Positions 8,589 through 18,436 are shown, counted from the stretch's first letter. The stretch is DNA of 64,000 nucleotides from Tatumella punctata (GCF_039523735.1 NZ_BAAAFW010000017.1:62001-126000); one strand, 5' to 3'. Made by a program: numbers and translations. The notes: generated from the letters alone by a model not told the origin.

Positions 8589-9596
8589 TCAGTCCCTGTC
8601 GCGGGCTATAGCAAAATGCTGGTAGGCATGCGTGGTTGCCATACGGCCACGGGGAGTTCGCTGAATAAACCCCTGCTGGATAAGATAAGGCTCGATCACA
8701 TCTTCTATGGTTTCACGCTCTTCGCCAATCGCTGCGGCCAGGTTATCCAGCCCGACAGGCCCGCCGGTAAATTTATCGATGATAGCCAGTAACAGTTTAC
8801 GGTCCATATAATCAAAACCTTCACTGTCAACGTTCAGCATATCCAGTGCACTGGCGGTCACCTCACCATTCATATTGCCATCGGCGCAGACTTCTGCATA
8901 ATCCCGCGCCCGGCGTAACAACCGGTTAGCAATACGCGGTGTCCCGCGCGCGCGGCGGGCAATTTCCAGCGCACCTTCTGCAGAAAGCTCCAGCCCCAGG
9001 CAGGCGGCGCTGCGTGCAACAATATGCTGCAGATCAGCGACCTGATAGAACTCCAGCCGTTGCACAATACCAAAACGGTCACGCAACGGGGATGTCAATG
9101 ACCCGGCGCGGGTGGTTGCGCCTATCAGGGTAAAAGGCGGTAAATCAATCTTAATCGAACGGGCCGCCGGTCCTTCGCCAATCATAATATCCAGCTGGTA
9201 ATCTTCCATTGCCGGATATAAAACTTCCTCCACCACCGGTGACAGGCGATGGATTTCATCGATAAATAACACATCATGGGCTTCGAGATTGGTCAGCATT
9301 GCGGCCAGATCCCCTGCCTTTTCTAATACCGGGCCGGAAGTTGTGCGTAAATTAACGCCCATTTCGTTAGCCACAATATTCGCCAGCGTAGTTTTACCCA
9401 GCCCCGGCGGACCAAAAATCAGTAAATGGTCGAGGGCATCATTACGCATTTTGGCGGCTTTAATAAAGATTTCCATCTGCTCGCGGACCTGCGGTTGCCC
9501 GACATATTCATCGAGTAATTTTGGCCGGATAGCACGGTCCAGTGTCTCTTCTTCTGTCCGGGGCGCCGCAGAGATCAGACGGTCAGCTTCAATCAT
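8589..9596 (-). CDS. ruvB: Holliday junction branch migration ATPase RuvB
   Basis: Hexameric DNA motor that with RuvA moves Holliday junctions during recombinational repair. 335 residues: Walker A GPPGLGKTT, Walker B LFIDEIHRL, sensor segment GATTRAGSL, and a C-terminal winged helix with TPRGR. It follows ruvA by 8 bases and shares its SOS-controlled promoter. Confidence 0.97.
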   Translation of the reverse strand: MIEADRLISAAPRTEEETLDRAIRPKLLDEYVGQPQVREQMEIFIKAAKMRNDALDHLLIFGPPGLGKTTLANIVANEMGVNLRTTSGPVLEKAGDLAAMLTNLEAHDVLFIDEIHRLSPVVEEVLYPAMEDYQLDIMIGEGPAARSIKIDLPPFTLIGATTRAGSLTSPLRDRFGIVQRLEFYQVADLQHIVARSAACLGLELSAEGALEIARRARGTPRIANRLLRRARDYAEVCADGNMNGEVTASALDMLNVDSEGFDYMDRKLLLAIIDKFTGGPVGLDNLAAAIGEERETIEDVIEPYLIQQGFIQRTPRGRMATTHAYQHFAIARDRD

Positions 9597-9604
9597 AAGG
9601 ATCC

Positions 9605-10222
9605 TTATATTGCTGCACGCAATGCTTCACGGATTAACGTTTCACAGTCAGCGGCCGGCTTGCCGACTTTACTGATCATACGGCTTGCTTCCTGAGGCTT
9701 ATAACCCAGCGCCACCAGTGCCGAGACAGCCTCCGCTTCCGCATCATTATTATCTGCCGGCGCAGATGACGGTGCCGACAGTTCAAAAGGTGTCTCTCCG
9801 GAGAACAGGTCGCCGTGCATCCCTTTAAACCGGTCTTTCATTTCGACGACTAAGCGTTCGGCAGTTTTTTTACCGACGCCCGGTAATTTGACCAGTGCGA
9901 CAATTTCCTGCTGCTCCACGGCCTGCACAAATTGTTGTGCAGACATGCCGGATAAAATGGCCAGTGCCAGTTTCGGTCCCACACCATTAACTTTGATCAG
10001 TTCGCGAAACAGGGTTCTTTCCTGTTTGTTGTTAAAACCGAACAACAGCTGTGCGTCTTCACGGACCACGAAATGCGTAAAGATAGCGGCTTCCTGATGC
10101 AGTTCCGGTAGTTCGTAAAAACAGGTCATCGGCATATGCACTTCATAACCGACTCCGCTGGCTTCAATTAACACCAGCGGCGGCTGCTTTTCCAGTATAA
10201 GACCCCGAAGACGACCAATCAC
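9605..10222 (-). CDS. ruvA: Holliday junction DNA-binding protein RuvA
   Basis: Binds four-way junctions as a tetramer and loads RuvB. 205 residues starting at a GTG (10222; MIGRLRG...), preceded by AGGA. The OB-fold N-terminal domain, the helix-hairpin-helix segments (VNGVGPKLAL and LPGVGKKTAER) and the mobile C-terminal RuvB-binding domain (VALGYKPQEASRM) are all present. First gene of the ruvAB unit behind a LexA site. Confidence 0.96.
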   Translation of the reverse strand: MIGRLRGLILEKQPPLVLIEASGVGYEVHMPMTCFYELPELHQEAAIFTHFVVREDAQLLFGFNNKQERTLFRELIKVNGVGPKLALAILSGMSAQQFVQAVEQQEIVALVKLPGVGKKTAERLVVEMKDRFKGMHGDLFSGETPFELSAPSSAPADNNDAEAEAVSALVALGYKPQEASRMISKVGKPAADCETLIREALRAAI

Positions 10223-10266
10223 TGTACGTATCCTTTTATTTTATGAATTGCACCGATTTATAACAC

Positions 10267-10292
10267 AAAAAAGGCTGGATGAATATCCAGCC
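10267..10292 (-). promoter_or_regulatory. LexA (SOS) box of ruvAB coinciding with the ruvC terminator
   Basis: The palindrome CTGGATGAATATCCAG (10275-10290) fits the LexA rule CTG-N10-CAG and nearly equals the known E. coli ruvAB box. On the minus strand the same palindrome, extended to 8 bp with a 4-nt loop, is followed by six T residues (complement of 10267-10272), which makes an intrinsic terminator for ruvC. It ends about 45 bases before the ruvA start. Both roles are inferred from motif fit. Confidence 0.85.
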
Positions 10293-10325
10293 CTGATAAC
10301 AGAGTGACGGGGTACGGCCCGGACT

Positions 10326-10847
10326 TCAGCGCAGCCGGCCACGGGCCAGTAATAAGGCATTATCACTGACGCGCAGCGTATTCTGGCTGATATGACAATG
10401 GGTAATCGCTATCGCCAGGGCATCCGCCGCATCTGCCTGCGGATTAGCCGGTAATTTCAGCAGATTACGGACCATATGCTGTACCTGTGACTTCTCTGCC
10501 GCACCGGTACCGGTCACCGTTTGTTTGACCTGACGTGCCGCATATTCAAATACCGGCACGCCCTGATTCACCGCAGCGACAATTGCCGCCCCGCGTGCCT
10601 GGCCAAGCTTCAGCGCCGAATCGGCATTTTTAGCCATAAATACCTGTTCAATGGCGAAATAATCCGGAGCAAACTGGGTGATAATTTCACTGACGCCGGC
10701 ATAAATCAGGCGTAAACGTTCAGGTAATGCCGGCGTATTGGTCCGGATACAGCCACTGCCCAGATAAGTTAACTGCCTGCCCGTCTGACGGATAACGCCA
10801 TAACCGGTGATCCTTGACCCCGGGTCAATCCCCAGAATTATCGCCAT
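10326..10847 (-). CDS. ruvC: Crossover junction endodeoxyribonuclease RuvC
   Basis: Resolves Holliday junctions by paired nicks. 173 residues. The catalytic acidic residues can be placed: Asp8 in LGIDPGSR, the Glu in FAIEQVFM, and the C-terminal pair in ADAADALAIA. It lies downstream of yebC and upstream of ruvAB, from which it is separated by the terminator/LexA hairpin, so ruvC is outside the SOS unit. Confidence 0.96.
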   Translation of the reverse strand: MAIILGIDPGSRITGYGVIRQTGRQLTYLGSGCIRTNTPALPERLRLIYAGVSEIITQFAPDYFAIEQVFMAKNADSALKLGQARGAAIVAAVNQGVPVFEYAARQVKQTVTGTGAAEKSQVQHMVRNLLKLPANPQADAADALAIAITHCHISQNTLRVSDNALLLARGRLR

Positions 10848-10883
10848 AATATCCGGCCTGTGTCAGGTAGCGGAAACCGCAGA

Positions 10884-11627
10884 TTACAGGGTTTCTGCAA
10901 TCTCATCAGAAATTTCACCGTTATGGTAAACTTCCTGCACATCATCACAGTCTTCCAGCATATCGATCAGCCGTAACAGTTTTGGCGCAGTCTCCGCATC
11001 CATTTCGGCTTTGGTTGACGGGATCATTGTCACTTCAGCTGTGTCCGCTTTCAGGCCTGCGGCTTCCAGCGCATCACGGACATTGCCCAGCGCTTCCCAG
11101 GCTGTAAATACGTCAATCGCACCATCATCATAACTCATCACATCTTCAGCACCGGCTTCCAGTGCTGCTTCCATAATAGTGTCTTCGTCCTGACCCGGCG
11201 CATAACTGATCACACCTTTACGGCTGAACAGATAGGCAACTGAACCATCAGTGCCCAGGTTACCGCCGGTTTTAGTGAACGCATGACGAACCTCAGACAC
11301 GGTACGGTTACGGTTGTCACTCAGACATTCAACCATAATCGCACTGCCGCCCGGACCATAACCTTCATAGATAATGGTTTCCATATTGGCATTGTCTTCG
11401 CCACCGGCACCACGGGCAATCGCACGATCCATAGTGTCACGGGTCATGTTATTGGATAATGCTTTATCCATTGCCGCGCGCAGACGCGGGTTAGAACTTG
11501 CATCCGCCCCGCCAAGCTTGGCTGCGGTTACCAGTTCACGGATAATTTTGGTGAAAATTTTCCCGCGTTTGGCATCCTGTGCCGCTTTACGGTGTTTGGT
11601 GTTAGCCCATTTACTGTGTCCGGCCAT
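10884..11627 (-). CDS. yebC: YebC/PmpR-family DNA-binding protein
   Basis: Cytoplasmic TACO1/YebC family protein; members have been reported as transcription regulators and, more recently, as aids to translation of proline-rich motifs. 247 residues against 246 in E. coli, with the family start MAGHSKWANTKHRKAAQD. It sits between nudB and ruvC as in E. coli. The exact role cannot be read from the sequence. Confidence 0.95.
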   Translation of the reverse strand: MAGHSKWANTKHRKAAQDAKRGKIFTKIIRELVTAAKLGGADASSNPRLRAAMDKALSNNMTRDTMDRAIARGAGGEDNANMETIIYEGYGPGGSAIMVECLSDNRNRTVSEVRHAFTKTGGNLGTDGSVAYLFSRKGVISYAPGQDEDTIMEAALEAGAEDVMSYDDGAIDVFTAWEALGNVRDALEAAGLKADTAEVTMIPSTKAEMDAETAPKLLRLIDMLEDCDDVQEVYHNGEISDEIAETL

Positions 11628-11719
11628 AATCAGTTTCTCACTATCTCGTTATTAGGTAATCGGGTAAAAAGCGCTCTGTACAGAGTCTGCTTATCATCCA
11701 ATGACATCGCCCTGACGCA

Positions 11720-12157
11720 TTAGCAGGCGATAAATTTTTCAATTGCGTCGCGGTTACTCCAGGATCTGGTCAGTGCCGCCGCCTGTGCAGCAGGCAGCCA
11801 CTGGCTGGCCAGATGCTCGCTCAGGACGACCGGGAGTTCTTCCGGCAACGCCAGTAAAAACCAGTGCTCGCGGTTATGGGTGACCCCCGGGGCATAACGG
11901 TGCCGGTAATGCGGAAAGATTTCGAATTCAATCTGCTGATGACAATCTTCCAGCATCAACCCTTGTGCTGCAACATTAATAGCCAGCTCTTCCTGCACTT
12001 CACGGGCCGCCGCCTGACCGGGGGTTTCCCCCGGCTCCAGGCTGCCGGTCACCGACTGCCAGAATCCGGCATCATCACGGCGCTGCAGCATCAGCACTCT
12101 GCCGGTGCTCTGTGCGTATATCACCACCAGCACCGAAACAGGGTGTTTATAGTTCAT
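11720..12157 (-). CDS. nudB: Dihydroneopterin triphosphate diphosphatase (Nudix)
   Basis: Removes pyrophosphate from dihydroneopterin triphosphate in folate synthesis. 145 residues with a full Nudix box, GSLEPGETPG followed by REVQEEL, near residues 40-62. Its ATG overlaps the aspS stop by one base (TAATG), so it is translationally coupled to aspS. Confidence 0.93.
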   Translation of the reverse strand: MNYKHPVSVLVVIYAQSTGRVLMLQRRDDAGFWQSVTGSLEPGETPGQAAAREVQEELAINVAAQGLMLEDCHQQIEFEIFPHYRHRYAPGVTHNREHWFLLALPEELPVVLSEHLASQWLPAAQAAALTRSWSNRDAIEKFIAC

Positions 12158-13941
12158 TACTTGTTCTCAGGTGAGACTTTTTCTTTCTTTACCACTTTCA
12201 ACGCCAGTTCTTCCAGAGCGTCCGGATTTGCCGGCCCCGGTGCATCGGTCAGCAGACAGGCGGCAGCGGTCGTTTTCGGAAACGCAATAACATCACGGAT
12301 GTTATCGGTACCGGTGAGCAGCATCGCTAAGCGATCCAGACCGAATGCCAGCCCTGCATGAGGCGGCGCACCATATTTCAGAGCATCTAACAGGAAGCCA
12401 AATTTCTCCTGCTGCTGCTGCTCATCAATACCCAACAAGCTGAATACAGCCTGTTGCATCTTACCGTCATGGATACGCACCGACCCACCACCGACTTCAT
12501 AACCGTTAATCACCATATCGTAAGCGTTGGCTATCGCCTCTGCCGGGGAAGCGGCCAGTTGCTGAGGCGACAGATCACGCGGTGCAGTGAACGGATGGTG
12601 CATCGCCGCCAGATGCCCTTCACCGTCATCTTCAAACATAGGGAAGTCAACCACCCACAGAGGTGCCCAGCTGTTTTCATTGGTCAGAGACAGGTCGCGG
12701 CCAACTTTAAGACGCAGTGCGCCGATAGCATCAGCAACCACACTGGCTTTGTCCGCGCCGAAGAAGATCAGGTCACCATCGGTTGCCGCAGTACGTTTAA
12801 GTATTTCTTCAATAATTTCGGCGCTCAGGAACTTAGCCACCGGGCTCTGAATGCCTTCCGGCAGTGCATCGCGCTGGTTGACCTTCATCCATGCCAGGCC
12901 TTTGGCACCGTAATTACCGACAAATTTCGTGTATTCGTCAATTTGTTTACGGGTCAGCTGAGCACCGCCAGGTACACGCAGTGCCGCAACACGGCCTGTC
13001 GGGTTATTGGCCGGGCCAGAGAATACCTGGAACTCAACCTCTTTCAGTAAGTCAGCAACATCGACCAGTTCCATCGGGTTACGTAAATCCGGTTTATCCG
13101 ATCCGAAACGGCGCATCGCTTCGGCAAACGTCATCTGCGGGAAATCTCCCAAATCGACCTGGCGGATTTCCTGCCACAGTTCGCGGATCATCCGTTCCAT
13201 GATCTCGCGCACTTGCGGCGCCGTCATAAAGGATGTTTCAACATCGATCTGAGTAAATTCAGGCTGACGATCGGCACGTAAGTCCTCGTCACGGAAGCAT
13301 TTTACAATCTGATAATAACGGTCAAAACCGGAGATCATCAGTAACTGTTTAAACAACTGAGGTGACTGAGGTAATGCATAGAACTCACCTTTGTGCACAC
13401 GGCTCGGCACCAGATAGTCGCGGGCACCTTCCGGCGTCGCTTTAGTCAGCATCGGTGTTTCGATATCCAGGAACTCATTGGCATCCATAAACCGGCGCAC
13501 AAAACTGCTGATGCGGGCGCGGGTTTTAAAGCGCTGCGCCATCTCCGGACGACGCAGGTCCAGATAGCGGTATTTCAGCCGTGCTTCTTCGCTGTTGATA
13601 TGGTTTGAATCCAGGGGTAACGGCTCAGAACGGTTAATGATTGTCAGGCCGGTCGCCAGCACCTCAACGTCACCAGTCGCCATCTCCGGGTTTTTATTGC
13701 GATCGTCACGGGCCCGCACAGTACCTTCAATGGTGATACAAAACTCATTCCGCAACTCAGACGCCAGCGCGAAAGCCTGCTGGTAGTCAGGGTCAAAAAA
13801 CACCTGCACAATACCTTCACGGTCACGCATATCAATAAACACCAGGCTGCCGAGATCACGGCGACGATTAACCCACCCGCTGAGGGTTACCTGCTGCCCG
13901 ACGTGGGACATATTGAGTTTTCCGCAATATTCTGTACGCAT
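12157..13941 (-). CDS. aspS: Aspartyl-tRNA synthetase
   Basis: Charges tRNA-Asp. 594 residues against 590 in E. coli, class II architecture: N-terminal OB anticodon-binding domain (first 110 residues, MRTEYCGKLNMSHVGQ...), motif 2 (FRDEDLRADRQPEFTQ), the bacterial GAD insertion, and motif 3 (GLAFGLDRLAMLL) near the C-terminus. First gene of the aspS-nudB pair. Confidence 0.97.
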   Translation of the reverse strand: MRTEYCGKLNMSHVGQQVTLSGWVNRRRDLGSLVFIDMRDREGIVQVFFDPDYQQAFALASELRNEFCITIEGTVRARDDRNKNPEMATGDVEVLATGLTIINRSEPLPLDSNHINSEEARLKYRYLDLRRPEMAQRFKTRARISSFVRRFMDANEFLDIETPMLTKATPEGARDYLVPSRVHKGEFYALPQSPQLFKQLLMISGFDRYYQIVKCFRDEDLRADRQPEFTQIDVETSFMTAPQVREIMERMIRELWQEIRQVDLGDFPQMTFAEAMRRFGSDKPDLRNPMELVDVADLLKEVEFQVFSGPANNPTGRVAALRVPGGAQLTRKQIDEYTKFVGNYGAKGLAWMKVNQRDALPEGIQSPVAKFLSAEIIEEILKRTAATDGDLIFFGADKASVVADAIGALRLKVGRDLSLTNENSWAPLWVVDFPMFEDDGEGHLAAMHHPFTAPRDLSPQQLAASPAEAIANAYDMVINGYEVGGGSVRIHDGKMQQAVFSLLGIDEQQQQEKFGFLLDALKYGAPPHAGLAFGLDRLAMLLTGTDNIRDVIAFPKTTAAACLLTDAPGPANPDALEELALKVVKKEKVSPENK

Positions 13942-14179
13942 AACGCTATCCTTTTTTGGCCTTGCCGCAGCGGTCTGACCTTTGTCCGGAATCTTTACCG
14001 AAAATCACCGGCTGCAAAATGGGACGTATTATACTGGAAAAACGGGCACAGGATAAGTACAGCAGTGCGAAAGCGGTTGATTACTCAGCAGTCAGATCAG
14101 AAGTTTTTCGTTATTGGTACAATTTCAGGCTACCCTTAGCCGCCAGTCTCTGTATAACACTCTGCCTGAAGGATACCCA

Positions 14180-15001
14180 GTGACCTTACGAATCGGCTTA
14201 CCCCAGTGGCAACATCCCGGCTGGAAACGTGCCGGGCTTCATACCCTGGAAGACTATGCGCAGCATTTTGATTGTGTCGAGGGTAATACCACCCTGTATG
14301 CCCTGCCGGATAACGATACCGTACTGCGCTGGCGGGGGATGACCGGCGATAATTTCCGCTTTTGTTTTAAATTTCCGGCCACCATCAGTCACGATGCCGC
14401 ATTACGTGATACGGGCGATTTACTGAATGACTTTTTCCGCCGGATGGATCCGCTGTCAGAGCGGATAGCACAGTACTGGTTGCAGTTGCCGGCCCGCTTC
14501 TCCCCGCGGCAATTGCCGGAGTTATGGGCTTTTCTGCAACAACTTCCTTCAGCATTTACCTATGGCGTAGAGGTCCGGCATAACGCCTTTTTCAGTCAGC
14601 CGGAAGCAGGCCGGGCCCTGAACCGCGGGCTGGCCGACCGCGGGGTTAACCGCGTCATCCTTGATAGCCGGGCAGTACACTCTTCGGCTTCGGTCAGTGC
14701 CGCCGCGCTGGATGCTAAGGCAAAGAAACCCAAAGTTCCTGTCCATGCGGTGTGCACAGCAGAACAGCCGATGATCCGTTTTATCGGCAGCGACGACGTG
14801 GCCCATTCCGCAGAGCTGTTTGCCCGCTGGTCTGCCCGTCTGCAGGAATGGCAGTCGGCGCGGTCTCCGTTATTGTTTATCCATACCCCGGAGATGGGCG
14901 AGGTGTTTCCTTTACTGCACCGGCTATGGCCTGAATTACAGCCACTGACCGCCGGACTACCGGCACTGCCGTCATGGCCTGATCAGCAGTCACTGTTCTG
15001 A
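14180..15001 (+). CDS. yecE: DUF72 family protein YecE
   Basis: Conserved DUF72 protein with a TIM-barrel-like fold; function not established. The start chosen is the GTG at 14180 (VTLRIGLPQWQHPGW), preceded by GAAGGA at 14168, giving 273 residues against 272 in E. coli; the longer upstream frame has no homologous sequence. Conserved blocks VEGNTTLYALP, FRFCFKFPATISH and GVNRVILDSR are present. The isochorismatase-like yecD, which precedes yecE in E. coli, is absent. Confidence 0.9.
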   Translation: MTLRIGLPQWQHPGWKRAGLHTLEDYAQHFDCVEGNTTLYALPDNDTVLRWRGMTGDNFRFCFKFPATISHDAALRDTGDLLNDFFRRMDPLSERIAQYWLQLPARFSPRQLPELWAFLQQLPSAFTYGVEVRHNAFFSQPEAGRALNRGLADRGVNRVILDSRAVHSSASVSAAALDAKAKKPKVPVHAVCTAEQPMIRFIGSDDVAHSAELFARWSARLQEWQSARSPLLFIHTPEMGEVFPLLHRLWPELQPLTAGLPALPSWPDQQSLF

Positions 15002-15151
15002 AACGCAGCGGATGAACCTGCCGCAGCCAGCCCTTACTGCCAGCACAGCGGGGGGTTTTCTGTACACTGAGCACTAAAAATATCGCTGACGGGTGCAGCC
15101 TGCGCCAGTTTCTGCGACAATAGCCGCTTTTGAGGTCCTGCGGATACTGTG

Positions 15152-15880
15152 ATGTCTGACCGTGATATGCTTTTTTCAGCACCGATCGAAAAATTAGGTG
15201 ACTGGACTTTCGATGAACGGGTTGCTGAAGTCTTCCCTGATATGATCCAACGCTCAGTGCCGGGATATTCCAACATTATTTCAATGATCGGCATGCTGGC
15301 CGAACGTTTTGTCCAGCCCGATACCCGTGTTTATGACCTTGGCTGTTCTCTGGGCGCTGCTACCCTGTCGGTGCGCCGTAATATCCGGCACCCCGGATGC
15401 GAAATTATTGCTGTCGATAACTCACCGGCCATGGTCGAACGCTGCCGCCGGCATATTGATGCTTTCCGTGCACAGACACCGGTTCAGGTCATCGAAGACG
15501 ATATCCGCACGGTTGAGATTACCAATGCCTCGCTGGTGGTACTGAATTTCACCCTGCAGTTTCTGGCCCCTGCCGAACGCCAGCAGTTGCTGAACAACAT
15601 TTATCAGGGTCTTAAGCCGGGCGGTGCACTGGTATTGTCAGAAAAGTTCAGTTTCGAAGATCAGCAGATGGATGAGTTACTGTTTAATATGCACCACGAC
15701 TTTAAACGGGCGAATGGATACAGCGAGCTGGAAATCAGCCAGAAGCGCAGCATGCTGGAAAACGTAATGCTGACAGACAGTGTTAACACGCATAAAGCAC
15801 GGCTTAATAGCGCCGGATTCCGGCACGCCGAACAATGGTTTCAGTGTTTTAATTTTGGTTCACTTGTGGCAATAAAATGA
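15152..15880 (+). CDS. cmoA: Carboxy-S-adenosyl-L-methionine synthase
   Basis: Makes carboxy-SAM from SAM and prephenate for cmo5U34 tRNA modification. 242 residues from the ATG at 15152; the GTG one codon upstream is less likely. SAM-binding motif I is VYDLGCSLGAATLS near residue 58, and the segment NFTLQFL matches the family. The stop overlaps the cmoB start (ATGA). Confidence 0.95.
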   Translation: MSDRDMLFSAPIEKLGDWTFDERVAEVFPDMIQRSVPGYSNIISMIGMLAERFVQPDTRVYDLGCSLGAATLSVRRNIRHPGCEIIAVDNSPAMVERCRRHIDAFRAQTPVQVIEDDIRTVEITNASLVVLNFTLQFLAPAERQQLLNNIYQGLKPGGALVLSEKFSFEDQQMDELLFNMHHDFKRANGYSELEISQKRSMLENVMLTDSVNTHKARLNSAGFRHAEQWFQCFNFGSLVAIK

Positions 15881-16845
15881 TTGATTTCGGACGTTTTTAT
15901 CAGCAAATCGCTACCGGCCCTCTGGCCCCGTGGCTGGAAGTTCTGCCTGCACAGTTAAGCCAGTGGCAACGCGAAAATTTACATGGCCATTTCCGTTTGT
16001 GGAAAAAAGCCATTGATCACCTGCCAGCCCTGACTCCGGGGCAATGTGACCTGCTGAATGGCGTCAGTGCCGATAGTGATAATCTGACCCCGCGTCAGCG
16101 CCAGGGCATCGAAACACTGCTCCGTCAATTAATGCCGTGGCGTAAAGGTCCCTTTGCACTGTATGGCACCCGGATTAATACGGAATGGCGTTCCGACTGG
16201 AAATGGCAGCGGGTATTACCTCATATCTCGCCACTGGCGGGCCGTACCGTTCTGGATGTCGGTTGCGGCAGTGGCTACCATATGTGGCGGATGCTCGGTG
16301 AAGGCGCTGAACTGGTGGTGGGTATTGACCCGATGCAACTGTTTCTCTGCCAGTTCGAAGCGGTACGTAAACTGCTGGGCGATGATCGCCGTGCACACCT
16401 GCTGCCGGTAGGTATTGAACAGCTTCCGGAGCTGAATGCTTTTGACACCGTATTTTCTATGGGCGTGCTTTATCACCGCCGCTCTCCCCTTGACCACCTG
16501 ATGCAATTAAAAAATCAGCTGATCAGCGGAGGGGAGCTGGTGCTGGAAACCCTGGTGGTGGAAGGTGATGAAAATACCGTACTGGTCCCCGGTGAACGTT
16601 ATGCACAAATGCGTAATGTCTATTTTCTGCCATCGGCTGCTGCGCTGAAACACTGGCTGCAAAAATGCGGTTTTACCGAGGTGCGGATTGTCGACCATGC
16701 GGTCACTTCAACCGAAGAACAACGCCGGACTGACTGGATGACCAGCGAATCCCTGGCTGAATTTCTTGACCCTCAGGATAACCGCCTGACGGTGGAAGGT
16801 TACCCGGCGCCGCTACGGGCGGTACTGATTGCCCGTAAACCCTGA
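15877..16845 (+). CDS. cmoB: tRNA U34 carboxymethyltransferase
   Basis: Transfers the carboxymethyl group of carboxy-SAM to 5-hydroxyuridine at the wobble position of tRNAs. 322 residues; the methyltransferase core begins at VLDVGCGSGYHMWRM (about residue 124) after an N-terminal tRNA-binding part containing RINTEWRSDWKW. Overlaps cmoA by 4 bases. Confidence 0.95.
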   Translation: MIDFGRFYQQIATGPLAPWLEVLPAQLSQWQRENLHGHFRLWKKAIDHLPALTPGQCDLLNGVSADSDNLTPRQRQGIETLLRQLMPWRKGPFALYGTRINTEWRSDWKWQRVLPHISPLAGRTVLDVGCGSGYHMWRMLGEGAELVVGIDPMQLFLCQFEAVRKLLGDDRRAHLLPVGIEQLPELNAFDTVFSMGVLYHRRSPLDHLMQLKNQLISGGELVLETLVVEGDENTVLVPGERYAQMRNVYFLPSAAALKHWLQKCGFTEVRIVDHAVTSTEEQRRTDWMTSESLAEFLDPQDNRLTVEGYPAPLRAVLIARKP

Positions 16846-16851
16846 CCATCA

Positions 16852-16875
16852 CAGCCGGCGATTCTCTGCCGGCTG
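16852..16875. terminator. Hairpin between convergent cmoB and cutC
   Basis: 8-bp inverted repeat CAGCCGGC (16852-16859) and GCCGGCTG (16868-16875) with an 8-nt loop in a 39-base convergent gap. No T tract on either side; a shared terminator is plausible but weak. Confidence 0.4.
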
Positions 16876-16884
16876 GCTGCAGGA

Positions 16885-17616
16885 CTATTGCATCATACTT
16901 TTCATTGCCGAGACCATTTCGCCGTCCACGATGTAACGGGTAAATTCATCATCTGCAGAGTGGGAACTCATACTGACCCCTGCTTTACGGTAGTGCATCG
17001 GTGAACTCACCGCTTTACTGGCCGAACTGTGTATTTCACGTATCCCTGCGCCGGTAAACCGGTGCAGGTTACTCAGCCGGACACCGGACCCGGCCATAAT
17101 CACGGGTCCGCGACTGCGGATATTCAGTTCGCTGAGCAGGGATAATCCGTTTTCCGCATGCTCCTGCTGGCCGGATGTCAGGATCCTCGCCACTCCCAGT
17201 TCGGTCAGTTCATCCAGCGCCCGGTAAGGGTTGTGACATAAATCAAACGCACGATGAAAAGTGACCGCCATACCGTCACATAACTGCATAATCTCCCGCA
17301 TCCGCGCTATATCAATATGTGCATGCCTGTCGAGAATCCCCACCACCACCCCGGCAAAACCCAGCTGCTTAATCAGGGCAATATCTGATGTCATCGCAGC
17401 AAATTCCCTGTCGCTGTAGCAAAAGTCTCCGCCCCTCGGGCGGACAATCGGATGAACCGGTACCGTAACCCCGTTAATCACTTGCTGTAACACCCCGGCA
17501 GAGGGTGTCAGCCCGCCTTCACGTGGTCCGGCGCAAAGCTCGATACGATCCGCACCGGCTTCAGCGGCCTGTAACGCACAATCCGCACCGTAGCAGCAGA
17601 TTTCCAGTATCGCCAT
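16885..17616 (-). CDS. cutC: CutC family protein
   Basis: 243-residue cytoplasmic TIM-barrel protein, historically linked to copper homeostasis; the biochemical role is unresolved. Family blocks AGADRIELCAGPREGGLTPS near residue 20 and PVIMAGSGVR near residue 170 are intact. Convergent with cmoB. Confidence 0.93.
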   Translation of the reverse strand: MAILEICCYGADCALQAAEAGADRIELCAGPREGGLTPSAGVLQQVINGVTVPVHPIVRPRGGDFCYSDREFAAMTSDIALIKQLGFAGVVVGILDRHAHIDIARMREIMQLCDGMAVTFHRAFDLCHNPYRALDELTELGVARILTSGQQEHAENGLSLLSELNIRSRGPVIMAGSGVRLSNLHRFTGAGIREIHSSASKAVSSPMHYRKAGVSMSSHSADDEFTRYIVDGEMVSAMKSMMQ

Positions 17617-17872
17617 GGGCTCCCCTTATCAAACAGTCTGTGTTGGTAATCGTAAAAATACGGATAAAAACTCTGTTAGTTGTCCGGTTTACGCGAGCGC
17701 CAATAATGGCAGTTAATCAGCACTAAAGGGGCGACCGGAATCACACCGGCGAAGTTAAGGGGATATAAATTCAAACAAAAATGGCAGTTGTACCGCAACG
17801 GACAACGCACAGATAACCGGCGTAACCATCATAACCGCAGGCAGCCAGCGTTCTCCGACTGCCGGGCAGTGA

Positions 17873-18436
17873 CTATTTTTCGCTGGCGACAACCGCTTCA
17901 AGTGTATACGGGTGGAATTTTATCGTCGTTTTGCCGTCAGTTACCGCCAGAGTCGGGTTAGGCAGGCTGTCATGTTCTGCTGACGGGGCACTGGTTTTAA
18001 ACGACATACCCGGCTGAGTCAGCCCGTGATCGGCAATCAGCGCCATCGCACGTTGCCCCAGGGTGTGCGGATCACCCGGCAGAACCACTTCAATATGTTC
18101 CCAGCCTTCATGAGGGTAATGTTTGCTGCCCGGCCACGGCAGTTCCACCACCGGGATCTGCCAGTTCAGCAGCCGCAGTGGCTGATGTAATCTGAACAGG
18201 CAGACCGGCCGCTGATTGATATCGGCACGGGAAAACATCTCTCCCAGTTCGCTTAAACCGGCAGCCCAGCGCTCTGCGGTGGCATTCTGATGGCAGCGCA
18301 GTGAAATATGGTCAGGCTGTAATTCTGCCAGCGACAATCCCAGCCGGTGAGCAAGGTTACTGAGATCACCGGCAAAGCGTTGCAGGTCATCGGCAAGATC
18401 CGGCAATAACCGGGAAAAAGTGGCAATATCAGTCAT
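17873..18436 (-). CDS. yecM: VOC-superfamily protein YecM
   Basis: 187 residues against 188 in E. coli YecM, a glyoxalase/VOC-fold protein whose structure is known but whose substrate is not. Visible metal-site-like His residues occur in DHISLRCHQ and WEHIEVVLP. Divergent from argS with a 243-base shared upstream region. Confidence 0.88.
   Translation of the reverse strand: MTDIATFSRLLPDLADDLQRFAGDLSNLAHRLGLSLAELQPDHISLRCHQNATAERWAAGLSELGEMFSRADINQRPVCLFRLHQPLRLLNWQIPVVELPWPGSKHYPHEGWEHIEVVLPGDPHTLGQRAMALIADHGLTQPGMSFKTSAPSAEHDSLPNPTLAVTDGKTTIKFHPYTLEAVVASEK

Noticed and set aside
12454..13050. 198-codon ORF antisense to aspS
   Set aside because: Lies entirely opposite conserved aspS sequence; shadow frame.
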